From Isoetes taiwanensis (lineage: Eukaryota > Streptophyta > Lycopodiopsida > Isoetales > Isoetaceae): DNA of 64,000 bases. The stretch lies in the NCBI GenBank assembly GCA_021234155.1, contig JAJEKV010000008.1, forward strand, positions 12,480,962-12,544,961. Direction: 5' to 3'. The position numbers and the translations under genes are program-made. Of this stretch, positions 25,475 to 36,989 are shown one piece after another (position 1 is the first letter of the stretch; every line of letters begins with the position of its first letter). Below the pieces are notes generated by a model, which was given only the letters and a program-made list of their open reading frames with translations, searched no databases and was not told where the DNA came from.

Positions 25475-28400
25475 TCACTCTTCTTGATCACCATAATATT
25501 TGTCGTCCATAGCTTTCATGATCGCGCTGGTCTCTGGATCGACCTGCTTGAGGTTCGGATAGTTCCTAATCACATCGGCCACAAGAATGGCAAACAGGGA
25601 TTCCGCCAATACAGGGACGAGATTCATAGACAACTACCTATCCGTTTCATACTCTTCTGGACGATAAGTCTTGTCAATGATTGTATTTTACGAGTTATGA
25701 TAGCACTTGTAGGCGGAGTCGTCTATGATCCGCGTGTTGTGTTTGTTAAAGTCCGGGAATTGTTCATAAACCCTGTCCAGCCTTTTCACCATAATAGGCT
25801 TCCCCTTTGTGATGGCTGGATCGAGGTCTCACACATGCTCGACCCTTTCGTTTCCCCAAACAAACTTGAACTTCAAAACTGGAAGGCCGAGAACACCGAG
25901 GACATTGACAATATTTTTCTTTGCCATACAAGACCATATGGCCACTTCGAATCCCCGTTCCAGGCACCAATCAATAATCTCCTTTGCTTTAGGCCGGGGA
26001 TACACGATTTTAGACCCCACTTTTGTCGGTATCTGCGAGGTGTTAAGCTCAGGGACGTCTTTATCATGGTATACTGCAACTAATACTCCATTGACGTCAA
26101 ATATTACAAGCTTGGTGGGGCCCGATGGATCCCAATTGAAGTTTGGCTCTGACCAGATTTCCTCTTGATCGGGATCCATATGCGGGATCATTATTTTTTC
26201 GGGTCCTTTCTTGCTGCCCGCACTGTCTTGCTCTTGACTGCCTTTCTTGGATCCAGTATCCTCGTGATGTGAACTGCCAGTAGATCCTTGTGATATTGAC
26301 AATGATCCCGATTCGCTGTAATCGATGTCCCCGGAATGATGAAAACGCCGATAGGAACGCGTTTTCGCCGCGAAGCCGGAAAAGAAAAAGTTAAAGACTC
26401 GGAGCGTTTCCCGACTTCCGAGAGCAAAGTGAACTCACCTCAATCTCAGGTTCTCGAGAATATGTTCGGCAACATCCTCGTCTAAACCTTGGACATTCTC
26501 GTCTCCGTCATCTTTTCTCTCCCCGGGTCGCCGTTTGTCTTCGTCATCATCATCCCATCGCTTCCATTTTTCTTCCTCCCTTTGAAATGCTCATGAAGCA
26601 GGTCCAGGTATGACCGAATGATTTCAACCATGTCCTTATTTCCAACCACGGATATTGGTTTCATTCCATACAGTATAGCCCCCTGAGAGAACAGGCCATT
26701 CATGTACCACTCGCATACAATATGATCTTCCTCGACCAAGCTGGTTATGAAGTACTTGATAACTCTTGGCCGGATAGGAATTCTATGTATTGGACCTGTC
26801 GCACCATCAGTGCTGACTTTGTCCATCAATGGCACATCCTCCATAAATGTGCCACCCTTCCAGGGTTCCATCTGCTCTTGAGAAATCATGAACTTGTCGA
26901 GATAGTGGTGTTCGCTCGACCACCACTTGTCCAGGTCTGCAGCCGATCTTGAAACCAAAACCAAAACTACATTGGCAAAACTTGGTGCCTTTAGCAGTCC
27001 AAGTCTACACTCATGTTCCAGTTCGTATATGGAATACAAGATCTTGTTGGTGAAGTTAATATCAGCTGCCCATTGTGACACAACAGTTGTCTGATTGCCC
27101 GGCATGCAAAAGATAAGGAAACTGAAAGTATCCAGCTCGGTCATGTCGAGATACGTCTTGTACCACTGCTCAATGTCAGCCTTTTCATAAAATAGGGTGG
27201 GGTCTTCGATCATATTCATGGCAAATAGTGCCACGGGCCCACCCAGGTGCCAGTTCCAGACCACCAAACCCCTTGTGTCCCAAGGTTACCAGGAATGGAG
27301 GGGAGCTATCATCGATCTTAAATGGGACCACCCCGAATCCAAGCTTCCTCTTCAGAATTGCCATAGCACGTTCAGGAAAGGGGAGGGTTTTGACGTTACG
27401 CTTTAGCTTGGTGTTGATGTAGGGTTGACATAGACGGTTCAACTCCTTCATGTCTTCCTCATCAAGCGCAGCCTTCTCCTTATAATAATCAAAATCATGG
27501 TCTGCATTGGAGGCAAGATTGCAGAACTCTGTGATGCCTTCTTCCAATGCACGCCGTCTCTTTAGGATTGTGGCATAATCCGTTGCGTCCTGCATTTTTG
27601 AACTTCTACTTTTCCTTAGCAGGATTGTTCCATCCAGGATTCTGCCCTGTAGATCAAGCGTTTCCTTGTCCGTTAGGCCATGTATCCTTTTCATGAATTG
27701 CTTGTCGAACAACTTTGGGTCCGGCCTACACGGCAATTCTCCATTGCTGTCCTTCAGCTTGCCTCTTGTCCATTGAGCCCATATATCAGTCCATTTTTTC
27801 CAGACCGCCTCAGTGCTAAGAATGAGGTCATATTGGTCTGATAGAGATTCCCTGCACTTTCTTGGTGTTCTCTTCTTCTTCTCGTCTTCATCCTCTCCCT
27901 CATCATCTTCCTGGCCTTCCAGAAGAACATACCTGCAGAGTTTCTCAAAGGTCTTCCACTTATCGGAGGGGGCCCTGTTTCCTTTAGGACGCTGAGGACA
28001 ACCCAATGCTTTTCACTGTTGCCTAGCGTGTATGATCTGGTCAGGATACGGGCTGCATTCATTAAATGTCACAATGTCAGAGCATGAAAGTATCTCCTAA
28101 CACCCGAAGGAAACAATAAGCAGGAGGGTGCAAGGGGTTTCTCGACTCGCGAGTCGAGAATACCCACAGGAGAGGAGAAAACATAGGAGAGTCAAGGCCA
28201 GAGCAAAAGCATCGCGCATTCCCAAATCTTTGCTTTCACGCCTCTTCGAACGATGCAACTTAGGATATAAACTAAGCGACATTGCCCGAAGAGGCGGGAA
28301 AGAAAGATTGGGAAGACTCGATGCTTTCACTCTTCAACCATTAATTTCTAATGTTTTCTCTATTACCCTGGAGTTTCTTGACTCGCGAGTCGGGAAAGTC

Positions 28401-30123
28401 AGAGGACCACAGGAAAGGGGAAGATTCAAGGGACTTTCTCGACTCGCGAGTCAAGAATACCCACAGGAGAGGAGAGAACATAGAAGGAGAGTGAATGCCA
28501 GAGGGAAAGCACCGCTTATTCCCAAATCCTTGCTTGCCCCGCCTCTTCGAACGATGCAACTTAGGAAATAAACTAAGCGACATTGCCCGAAGAGGCGAGG
28601 GAAGAAAGGATGGGAAGGCTCGATGCTTTCACTCGTCAACCCTTAATCTCTAATGTTCTGTCTTTTGCCCTAGGGTATCTCGACTCGCGAGTCGAGAAAG
28701 TAAGAGGAGCACAGGAAAGGCGAAGATTGAAGGGGCTTTCTCGACCCGCGAGTCGAGAAAGCCCCTTCAATCTTTACTTTTCTTTACTTCTCTGGGGTTT
28801 GCGAGTCGAGAAACCCCTGAATCAGAAACAGTAATTTACCTTATGTAGCTGGCACTTGCTGCTATTGTGTTCTGGCAGTGGCTAATGCTGGCGAGCTCCG
28901 TTGGTGGCGTGTCCGCTGAAAGAACTCTGCACTCTCGTTTGGAATATCTGTCCTTGATCCTTTGCGGCACTTCCTTTTCCGTCTGCAATACCTGCGCTGC
29001 CCTCACTGAATGTTGGCCGCCCACAACCCAAAACCTGACGTCTTTTCCCTTCAGGTCTTCCTCAGACTTCCAGCTGAACAACTCACCGGTCGATCTGCTG
29101 AATGGTATGACATCCGCAGGCATTGGATCTGCAACAAGATGTCGCACCATCAAGTTCAGAATCTCCAACATGTGTGCTGGATTAAATTCCCTGTGGTTGA
29201 ACAAGACAGCATCTCTTGTGCAAACCTTGAGGCGTCTGATGTCCAGCAGCAGCTTGTGTGATATCCCTAATGGATAATACTGAGCCAGCCACTCCATCTT
29301 CTGGGCCCCTCTCTGTGATTTCCTAATCTGCTCATCTGGATCCAAGAATTGGGAGTCGACCATATCTTCCTCTTCGTCAGCATCTGAATCCTCCCGTGTA
29401 CTCTCTGCTTCATCTGCAGTCTTGTCCGGAGTTTTTTCTTTATGAACTACAATATCCATGGAAACTGCCGAGTGCTTTAGAGTCTTTAGCACCCTGGACG
29501 TAACGATCCCAGTGTTGAACAGCTTCTCCCTCACCCTGGAAATCTCCATTCCAAGCTCCCTGGATGTCAGGGTTCCGGCCTCCTTCATCCCTTCCAGATC
29601 CTTCCACCCAAGGTTCTGACAATTTAAAGGCGCCGGCCTTTTGTCGGTCCCCTTCGACTTGCTCATTGAAGAGTGAGAGTAATTGGATACTGATAACTTC
29701 TTCGTGTGGTAGAACTTACTCTTCAGGCAGTCTTCCACATACAATGTAAGATGCTTCGAATCTGGGGCAGAGACGGAGAGCACAACATCGACCTTCTTGT
29801 ACTTGTCGCCGGAGCTCTTCTTATCCCTTTGCCACAGAAACAGATCTTTCTCCTTCCCACTTGTTGATACTTCGACATACCACCAAGAATCTGCTGGTGT
29901 ATCAAGTAGCTCTGTCTCCAATCCCTCGATAACGAAGAACGGAGTTCTGCCAGTGATCACTAGCGTCTCCGCAGTGAATGCCGCAAAGACGTAAAGATGG
30001 ATCGATAAAAGGTATCCCGACCGAACACAAAACCGAGAGCTCACCCGAGTCACGTCTTTCTTTTCTTGGTGCCGCTTTTGAACCAACTTCCGCTCCGGCC
30101 CGCTTCTTCAATGGAGTCGTCAT
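25475..30123 (-). CDS. ParB-like / methyltransferase-like / FCP1-like HAD fusion protein, copy 1
   Basis: Four exons. Exon 1 runs from ATG 30123 to 30045 (MTTPLKKRAGAEVG...); exon 2 ends at 28840 and its start is uncertain; exon 3 is 28052-26439; exon 4 is 26315-25475. Exon 2 ends in a ParB/sulfiredoxin-like domain (PMPADVIPFSR, then FWVVGGQHSVRAAQVLQ). Exon 3 is acidic and helical, then shows a degenerate beta-class DNA methyltransferase pattern: EDPTLFYEKADIEQW at the motif IV position, then ITSLVEEDHIVCEWYMNGLF at motif I, so the usual Gly-rich SAM loop is poorly kept. Exon 4 is an FCP1/NIF-type HAD domain: KLVIFDVNGVL (second Asp is Asn), AIWSCMAKKN, NTRIIDDSAYK. Lesions: TGA at 28013-28015 where copy 2 has Trp; one extra base near 27275; one missing A near 26585; stops at 25829-25831, 25688-25690 and 25634-25636. 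Nuclear action on DNA is inference; it may be a decaying selfish or domesticated gene. Confidence 0.72.
28053..28839 (-). repeat. intron 2 of copy 1: palindrome array in a 300-bp tandem duplication
   Basis: The intron has donor GTAAAT (28839) and acceptor TGCAG (28053). It holds palindromes with arm TTTCTCGACTCG or close variants at 28138, 28374, 28435, 28676 and 28738, plus one lacking its left arm at about 28794. Positions repeat at about 300 bp because a unit with two palindromes is tandemly duplicated; its spacer includes GCCTCTTCGAACGATGCAAC and AACTAAGCGACATTGCCCGA in both units. The palindrome at 28738 extends to 52 bases (28723-28774) with a single central mismatch pair. The copy at 28374 carries two changes that leave T-G pairs if transcribed. 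Confidence 0.9.
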
Positions 30124-30249
30124 ATTCAGATGCCCCGCATCCTCTTGCTCGCTCAAACTCCTTTGTAAATTGAGCCTCTTCCACTTTGGAGGTTTTAGGA
30201 CTACACGTAAAAAAGGTCGGGCGTGTTCTTAAATTTGAAATTAAGGACA

Positions 30250-30612
30250 TACAATCATTCAAGGGAAAAAAGCGGGGCTAAGGGTACAAAGACGCCAGCT
30301 TTTTAGCCCGCCCAAACACCAATTCGAAATTCATTCATTTCGGGGACTTAGTGAGCGCAGCGGAGATTTCCGGCGCTTTAGTTTTACTCGGCATTGGCGA
30401 CTTTGGGGTTATATTACATCGACCGGAGGCCCTTCGATTTGAGCGAGTTCACGGATGGCGCCACGACGCTGTAAGCTCCTAACAGCGCCTTACTCTCTGT
30501 CTATTTCTAACTGCGTGTCTTTTTGCAAATAGTTGATTTGATCGATGAGCACGGGGCTAAGGTAGCAAGCGGAGAGGAGCTGTAACACACGGGAACTCTT
30601 CACTGCAGCGCC
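30250..30612. other. intergenic stretch between divergent genes
   Basis: This lies between the start of the minus-strand multidomain gene and the plus-strand DUF7869-like gene, so it may hold both promoters. I see no clear TATA box. GGCGCC-type and GCTTTTTAGC-type short palindromes are present. Confidence 0.35.
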
Positions 30613-31146
30613 ATGGAAGAGGGATACACGAGAATCGCTTTGATACAAGTATTTGATGCGGATGCATTGTTGATGAGGCCAACAGAAGAAGCCAAGACTC
30701 TCGGTGAGGCTGCGAGATCTGTGATACAATGGCCCAAGGAATTCCTACGTGAAGAGGTGAGTTTCAGAAAGGCCTTTTTCATTCTCAAAGTGCAACACTT
30801 GCATTCAACTCAAGGATACACTTGCATCAACTGCAATAGAGAAAGAAAGAATGGCAATTAGGGAGCAATTTGCAGATCACCAAAGGGACCAAATATCATG
30901 TAGACAGCTGTATTGGCCTTGGAGAACATTTTCTCAGATGCAGCCTGACAGATTTTTGTGTCTAATTCATGATAAGATGGACCAATACAAGACTTTCTTG
31001 CCAAAGCTAGATCCTTTACCCAAGCGTTGTCAAAACGCTTTTCAGATGAAAGTAAGTCTGGCGGGTGTCTTAACACATGGTCATGGAACTGGAACCTATG
31101 GTCATTTTGTGCTTGATCTATGGAGGGATGATCCAAACTTCCATGT

Positions 31147-31606
31147 GAGCTACCGGCCCTTTGATGGGCTTTCGGCACTCTTCCACTGAGTCATTCTTCA
31201 TGTGTGCCCATTACACATGCTCCAGCATTCCAACATTCCCCCTTAATGGGCACACCAATCCATTCCAGCCTTCACCACAATCCACATGCTTCCCTCCTCG
31301 GGCAACTCCACCACTGCGGGAGTTGGGCTTTCCACTGGCCAAGCTTTGCTCATTCTAACCCCTACACCACTGGGGATTATCCCGGTGCAGTTAAGCACCC
31401 TCTACTTGGGACCATGGCTCTGATACCATGTTGAGAAATGAGATTTCTATGATTGGGTAGACAGGCTAGGGATCGAACCCAGGACCTCTTGCTTGCAAGC
31501 CAAGTACTTTACCACTGAGCTACCGGCCCTTTGATGGGCTTTCGGTACTCTTCCACTGAGTCATTCTTCATGTGTGCCCATTACACATGCTCCAGCATTC
31601 CAACAT
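31147..31606 (-). mobile_element. SINE-like insertion with partial tandem copy
   Basis: A 90-bp block (31147-31236) recurs almost exactly at 31517-31606, 370 bp on, at the junctions with the interrupted DUF7869-like gene. Between them, on the minus strand, lies a tRNA-like head and a non-coding body ending near GCTCTGATACCATGTTGAGA, a stretch reminiscent of plant SINE tails. The arrangement fits a SINE-like unit with a partial second copy. Confidence 0.65.
31457..31529 (-). repeat. tRNA-Ala(TGC)-like sequence, SINE head
   Basis: GGGCCGGTAGCTCAGTGG, an anticodon arm CTTGG-CTTGCAA-GCAAG (anticodon TGC) and a T arm CTGGG-TTCGATC-CCTAG are present. The acceptor pairing is imperfect and the D and anticodon stems each have a mismatch, so this is a tRNA-derived repeat rather than a functional tRNA gene. 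Confidence 0.65.
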
Positions 31607-33627
31607 CATCAACCGCTTTGTTACCAAAGGCAGATAAAAAAGCTCACATCCAAGGTGTCCAGTGAATCAAGGAGGACTGGGATGATTTCCCCTTACTTGA
31701 GAAACAACTACCAGAGGAGCTATGTGTTCAATTGGACAACTGTTGGAAAGAAAACAAGAATAGATGGATGTTTGGGGCAATGTCATACTTGACAGCAGTG
31801 GGAGTATTCAAAGTTGTGAAAGTGGGATTCATGATAGTTGGGCATATGCATGATGATATAGATGCATTCTTTGGAACTTTCTCCACCAAGGTCAAGGGAG
31901 AAAACGTGACTAGTCTCCCTGAACTAATGGATGTGTTTGAGAGTTGCATTGACCCCAACCCAATGGCTTTCTTGATGGATGAGGTTGCAGATTGGAAATC
32001 ATTTGTCGAGGGATACTTGCTATATGGTAAGGATCAGTTGGACAGACACACAAAGCCACTTCAATTCAAGGTTTGGTTTAGGGATGGAATACCAATCATG
32101 CAATATAAGTGGAGACCAGAGTTGTGGCAACGTGGTGCTGCTGTGAAGTTCTCATTCCTAAAGGGCAGCCAAAACCACTACCTCCCTTCAAGACTGTTAA
32201 AGACTCTAGCCAACTAGTGAAGGGCATCAAGGATTATATAACACACTGGGATGATGTTCGAAATAGAAAGCACACCTCCACTCTTAAGAAAAATCACATG
32301 GACTCCCTACCAGATGGGAGGGTTCTCAAGAAGCAAGCACGTCTAAGAATGTTCACTTGGGTCCTAACAAAGGTTCCAAGTGGTTTGTGGGAAGTAAGGC
32401 CTCAAAGCCGAAGTGGTTTGATCTTCCTGAGTGGGATCCCTTTGAGGACATCAAGGAAGGATACTTTGTGCTAGTAAGGCCTGATGATGAGGATTGTCCA
32501 ATATGGTTAGGGGTGGCACTCTCTGATGTAACCACCACTATGGCTGATGGAGAGGAGTTGCGTCCTGGATTCCAAATTCAATATTGGGAGCCCATTGGAA
32601 GACACAAGAAGGGCAACTTGAAGGAGCAATACACCGACTGCCGGGAGAAGAAGTGGAGGGCAAATCATGCTGATCCTCAAAGGAGGGAATTGGTGGAGTG
32701 TGTGGTATGGTCATATCCAAGTTCTCACATTGCAAAGGACAACACACACAAGATCCCAAAAAGGGAGATGGACAAAGCCATGAGCAACCTCCATGCTATA
32801 TCATTGTATGAGGGTAGATAATATTGAGAAGCTTGAAAACTTTCTCAACTAGTGGTTTGTAAAATTTATGAGGAAAACAAGTTACCCAATTCTTTGTGTG
32901 TGATGTGTAATTCTATTCAAGCAATCAATTCAGAATTTTTTTTTCTATAGTATGAGTCCCATTTTCAGTCCGAGTCCCAAAATTTGAGATTTGACCCACT
33001 TTAATTAAATGCGACTTTTAACCATCATTCAAGTACCATTATTCACTGACAGATAGGCAGCTGAGTAGATACAGGGAATTGTACTACTCACACAAGATGT
33101 TGGCAGATCTCTATAGTACACTACTGCTTCTGATGAGTAAGCAAGATATTCACCAGCTGCTGATGGAAAATGGATCTGAATTCAATAGCTACAAGTTTGG
33201 GACAAACTCCGGTTTCTATTGGGTGTCTACAATGCCATATTTGATCAAATTATGCAATCCCCATCACCTTAGCCATCATCCTTTACCACTCTTCATTAGC
33301 CTTATCTAAATCGTGCTTCCATTTCATATTTGCTACTGCTCAGTAATTAATCCTCCTCTTGTCCAACATTTTGCTCAAGCACTTGGAAAGAATTTTGTCC
33401 TTGCAGGTTTTTTGAGATCGACTGTTCATGATTGATGCTGCTTTCAGGTTCACATATTAGCTCCTTCAATAGGGGCATGGCAGAGTTAATTACCTTTCCT
33501 TATGCAATATCTTGTTACTTCTAGCAGAGCTCTTTTTGGTTCATTTGAACAACTCTATACTGCTACTTAATTATGTAATTGTTGCTGTTATGATGTAGCT
33601 AATGAGAACACTACTCTCATTAGTAAC

Positions 33628-33690
33628 ATTTATGTATGACTTTTATTAATTAATGGAAAAAACACTCTTACCTTAAAAAAAAAAAATTGG
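33628..33690 (+). repeat. poly-A tail of a retroposon
   Basis: GACTTTTATTAATTAATGG, then AAAAAACACTCTTACCTT, then an A-run. A closely related string with a longer A-run occurs at 54803-54868, so both are 3' ends of the same retroposon family, body unidentified. Confidence 0.65.
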
Positions 33691-33904
33691 GATGATGTCT
33701 TGATTTTGGGATACATTTTTAATTGCAAGTTTTTAGTAACTTGATTAAATTCACTAACGTTAACTTAAAATCACACATCTTAACTTAAATTCACACACCT
33801 TAACTTCAAATTACAAAATCATATATCAACTGCTCATGTAGTACACAACTTTTCATAACTGTGACTGATACATATTAATGAAGAAAGCATATTTACATAG
33901 TTTT

Positions 33905-36290
33905 TTATTTTTCCTCCAGCATCCCCAATGATATGATAGCCTTATTCCTTACATCCTGAGGTATTGTAACTCTCACATTTCTACCTGGAATAGTTTTTGG
34001 AGTCCACGAGTACAATACGGTTTCAATGTCTAGCCAAAGATCAGGATCAAAAGGATTTCTCCTCCACCTCTTTGTCCAACAATCTGAATATCTTTCTTTA
34101 TCGGTGACATTACTCAATTGATGCACTGGACACCACCATTCTACACGCACCTTATTGAAGTTAACATTACCTTCTTCTTTGCAAATATCTGAGATGGTGT
34201 ATCCCAACCACACTGGATAGGTATCTAGATCTACTGGTTTTACTACTACAAATTGGTGGCACTCCACGTCAATAGAAGCTTCATAACAATCCATGCCTAG
34301 ATATTTTGGCCTATCCTTCTTAGGGCCAACATAGTGTTTGTCAGATTGAGGAGGAGCATATGCCTTAACAATGCTACTAATAGTACCATCATCTTCGTCA
34401 GCACCTGCTAATGTTTTCCACATACTTTTAGGGAACCACCCTTCTTTCAGCTCTTCTGAGGATGTGTCTACCTCATCCAACAAGTTAATCACCTTCTTCC
34501 AGTAATCTATCAATGCACGATTAGTCTCATCCGAATTAGTTTGCCAATGCTTGATGTAGTCATTGATGCCATCCTTAGTCAATCCCAATTGTTTCACTTC
34601 TTCATTCGATTTTAGAGCCTTTGGTTGATCTGAAGGTATCATAAGCTTGCCATTCGCATCCCTATGCCAAATTTCTGTCCCACCTCTCCACTTCTCCTCT
34701 GAAGGTCTCATTTTCCATTCCATGATTAGAATACCTTCTCTCACCCAAAAAGTGAATTGAAGAGGTCTAGAATGACCTTCCATGTCGAGAGCATAACATC
34801 CACAAAACTCTTCCAATCAGGCACTTCTTATATGAGAGATCTTATAGGAGATGGAGTAGTACATCCATGAAATATTCTCAGTAGCCTAGGAAAGTTGGTC
34901 ACTATCTGTTGTCTTAAGACATAACTATATTTTCCAAACAATGCATCCACATCCTCATGAGTATGTCCGGGCATTAGGAACCCCAAATTGACTCTTTCAA
35001 AAGTACCTACAATTAGGTCCATGCCTCCTGAACCTTGCCTTGCTAAACTTTTCAATATTGTTAGGGTTTTCATCCAACAATGCACTATGTAGTGCCTGGC
35101 TAGCTATAGGATCTTGGAGGTGACCATTATAACCATTCTCATAGTTTCTTAAACACCTCATGATACTCCCAATGTAAAAATCTGGGCCATCACTCCACAA
35201 CTCCAAACTAAAATGCCCATAGTAGGTTTGAGACTGCCGTGCAAGATTGCCCCAGTCATTGAAATCTGCAAAGGGTATGATCTTTCACATGACTTAGGTA
35301 TGTACTTGAATTGTGGAAGACAAGTCTTTTGTTGGTCATATGGTCCTTCATATATTCCCTTATCTTAGCCCTTAGACTTGGTTGCACAGTCTTATCTAGT
35401 GTCTCCTTCAGCTTAGCGCATAAATTGCACTTTGCAAAGTTATTTGAAGTTGCTATGGTCACATGCTTGAAATGCTTATTCCATAGCCTACTAAAACGGG
35501 CTAGGATATAGACGCCACTCCAAGTTCCCGAAGCAATGCATTTATTTCCTCTAATATGCTCTTCTGGGTACAATGGGATGGCAATCTCTTTTCAACAACT
35601 CCTCTACCCTGTACATCCTTCTTACTCTTATGTGGCATGCTTTTTGCATTGAAATCCACATATCTTTCAAATATTTCCTTTGCAGCTATAGTTCTTGAGG
35701 TAGACCTTACCAGGCCAGTGTTCCCGTGCAATGCAATTCTACTGCCAGTTTCATGTCTCTTTAGTTGTGCTAAGAAGCGGTTGTAATTCCATGTATAGCC
35801 ATCCATGCTTTTGAACATATCCACTTTCCGTTCAATGGAAATCTTTTCTTCTTTGATCTTTCATCCCGAATTGCATAGCCAAATATGGTGTACATGAAAT
35901 TCCTCCTGCTATCACACTTATTTTCCTAATATGTACCTCTTTCTCCCACCATCTCGTCTATTGTGAACATTCTAATACATGAGGCCCAACAACATTCACT
36001 TCCCCAAACCTTCATCAAGGCTTCAGGAGAACAATCATAATCTGACTTGCATCTTTTGATGGGATAATGTTTGAAAGTTGGAAGTGGCCTCTTGCTACAC
36101 TATGTGAATATTATTGACAATAGTTCTGCATCTATAGGTAACATGTAGTTCCCCTCCAGTTGAATACTGTCCCTAGGCCATGCCACAATAGTTGCAACCT
36201 CTAGTTGCTTCACACAAGCAAGGCATTCTTGTTTGCCTGACCCCTTTTCCTTCCAATTGTCATATAATTTTGAGATTGCCACACCTAACC
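33905..36290 (-). pseudogene. DUF7869-like transposon-type protein, copy B
   Basis: Read from high to low: VKQLEVATIVAWPRDSIQLE (WP-motif block, about 36160-36200), SKAWMAIHGI, TSRTIAAKEIFERYVDFN, KHVTIATSNNFAKCNLCAK (about 35420-35470), HFSLELWSDGPDFYIGS, then LGFLMPGHTHEDVDALFGKY (about 34920-34990). A 303-codon C-terminal frame (34816-33905) is similar to the C-terminus of copy A over its length: SRPLQFTFWVREG, PVWLGYTISDI, ERYSDCWTKRWRRNPFDP. Compared with copy A, the stretch holding MDQYKT and the preceding YWPWRTF block is not found, suggesting an internal deletion near 35240. Frame changes and stops (for example near 34815) show decay. The two copies are tail to tail, about 1.1 kb apart. 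Confidence 0.75.
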
Positions 36291-36941
36291 TGTCCTCTCC
36301 TAATCTTTCATCATTGACTGCATTGATAGGATCTGCTAGAACAATAATCCCTTCTCCTACTACCTCTCTATTGCATTCATGCAGGATCTTGACCTTTTTG
36401 TTTTTTCAATCGACCCGAGTATAAAGTACAATTTCCTTTCCTTTGGCATCATCCTTTTCATTTGGGGTCTTTTCCTTTCAATTGCCATCATCAACATCAT
36501 TTAGAGTCTTTTCCTTTCCTTGGGCATCATCTTCATCATTTGGGGATTTTTCCTTGCCTTGGTCATCATCATTGGGGGCATTTTTTTAGCATGTTACATG
36601 CCATTGACCTTTAATACATACAAACATAGAATAAGTTAGTATATCCAAAAAACATCTCCCCAACATGTCCTTAAATGAAAGCATACTTTTTTTAATCAAT
36701 AAAGAATAGCATACTTTATAAAAAATTGTGAGAGGGAGTTCTTTGATAACTTCTATAATAACTTCTTCGATACTATCTATCTATATGTATGCATCTTTGT
36801 TTATGATGACATTTTATTTCTATTACATCTAAGGCACCATAAGGCTATGCATGTCATCAATTCCTCATATATCTTATTTTATGTCATATAAAATCTGGTA
36901 AGTAATGCTCTCTGCCCTTAAGTAGATCTATGTATCATATG

Positions 36942-36967
36942 CTTTTTTTTTTTTTTTTTTTTTTTTT
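36942..36967 (+). repeat. T homopolymer, about 26 bases
   Basis: Pure T-run just before the first palindrome of the copy-2 family. It may be the reversed poly-A of a retroposon or a simple slippage repeat. Confidence 0.8.
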
Positions 36968-36989
36968 ATACTATGATATGCTAGTATGG

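Larger units (their letters stand above)
30613..32822 (+). pseudogene. DUF7869-like transposon-type protein, copy A, split by a repeat insertion
   Basis: The first block (30613-30755) contains LGEAARSVIQWPKEFLREE, like the WP-motif domain found in plant transposon proteins (DUF8039-like). From about 30851 the reading gives YWPWRTFSQMQ, MDQYKTFLPKLDPLPKRC, GHFVLDLWRDDPNFHV. Coding is then interrupted by a repeat at 31147-31606 and resumes with EDWDDFPLLEKQLPEELC, VQLDNCWKENKNRWMF, VGHMHDDIDAFFGTFS (31660-31890) and a long C-terminal part to 32822. The LDNCW-ENKN and GH-H-D-D--F blocks are typical of DUF7869 proteins, common in repeat-rich plant genomes and probably transposon-derived. A TGA near 31670 and a frame change near 32110-32200 add to the insertion. 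A related copy lies at 33.9-36.3 kb in opposite orientation. Function unknown. Confidence 0.75.

Noticed and set aside
28138-28160. Palindromes as bacterial-type terminators or plasmid parS sites from contamination
   Set aside because: They lie within an intron with GT-AG borders and recur in locus-specific tandem units between plant repeats, so contamination is unlikely.
25098-28817. CRISPR-like array (regular palindromic repeats with unique spacers)
   Set aside because: Spacing is irregular or about 125/300 bp, spacers are themselves duplicated, and the setting is an intron and a 3' flank in a eukaryotic genome.
31457-31529. Functional tRNA-Ala gene
   Set aside because: Acceptor, D and anticodon stems carry mismatches and the sequence is part of a duplicated repeat inserted in a gene.
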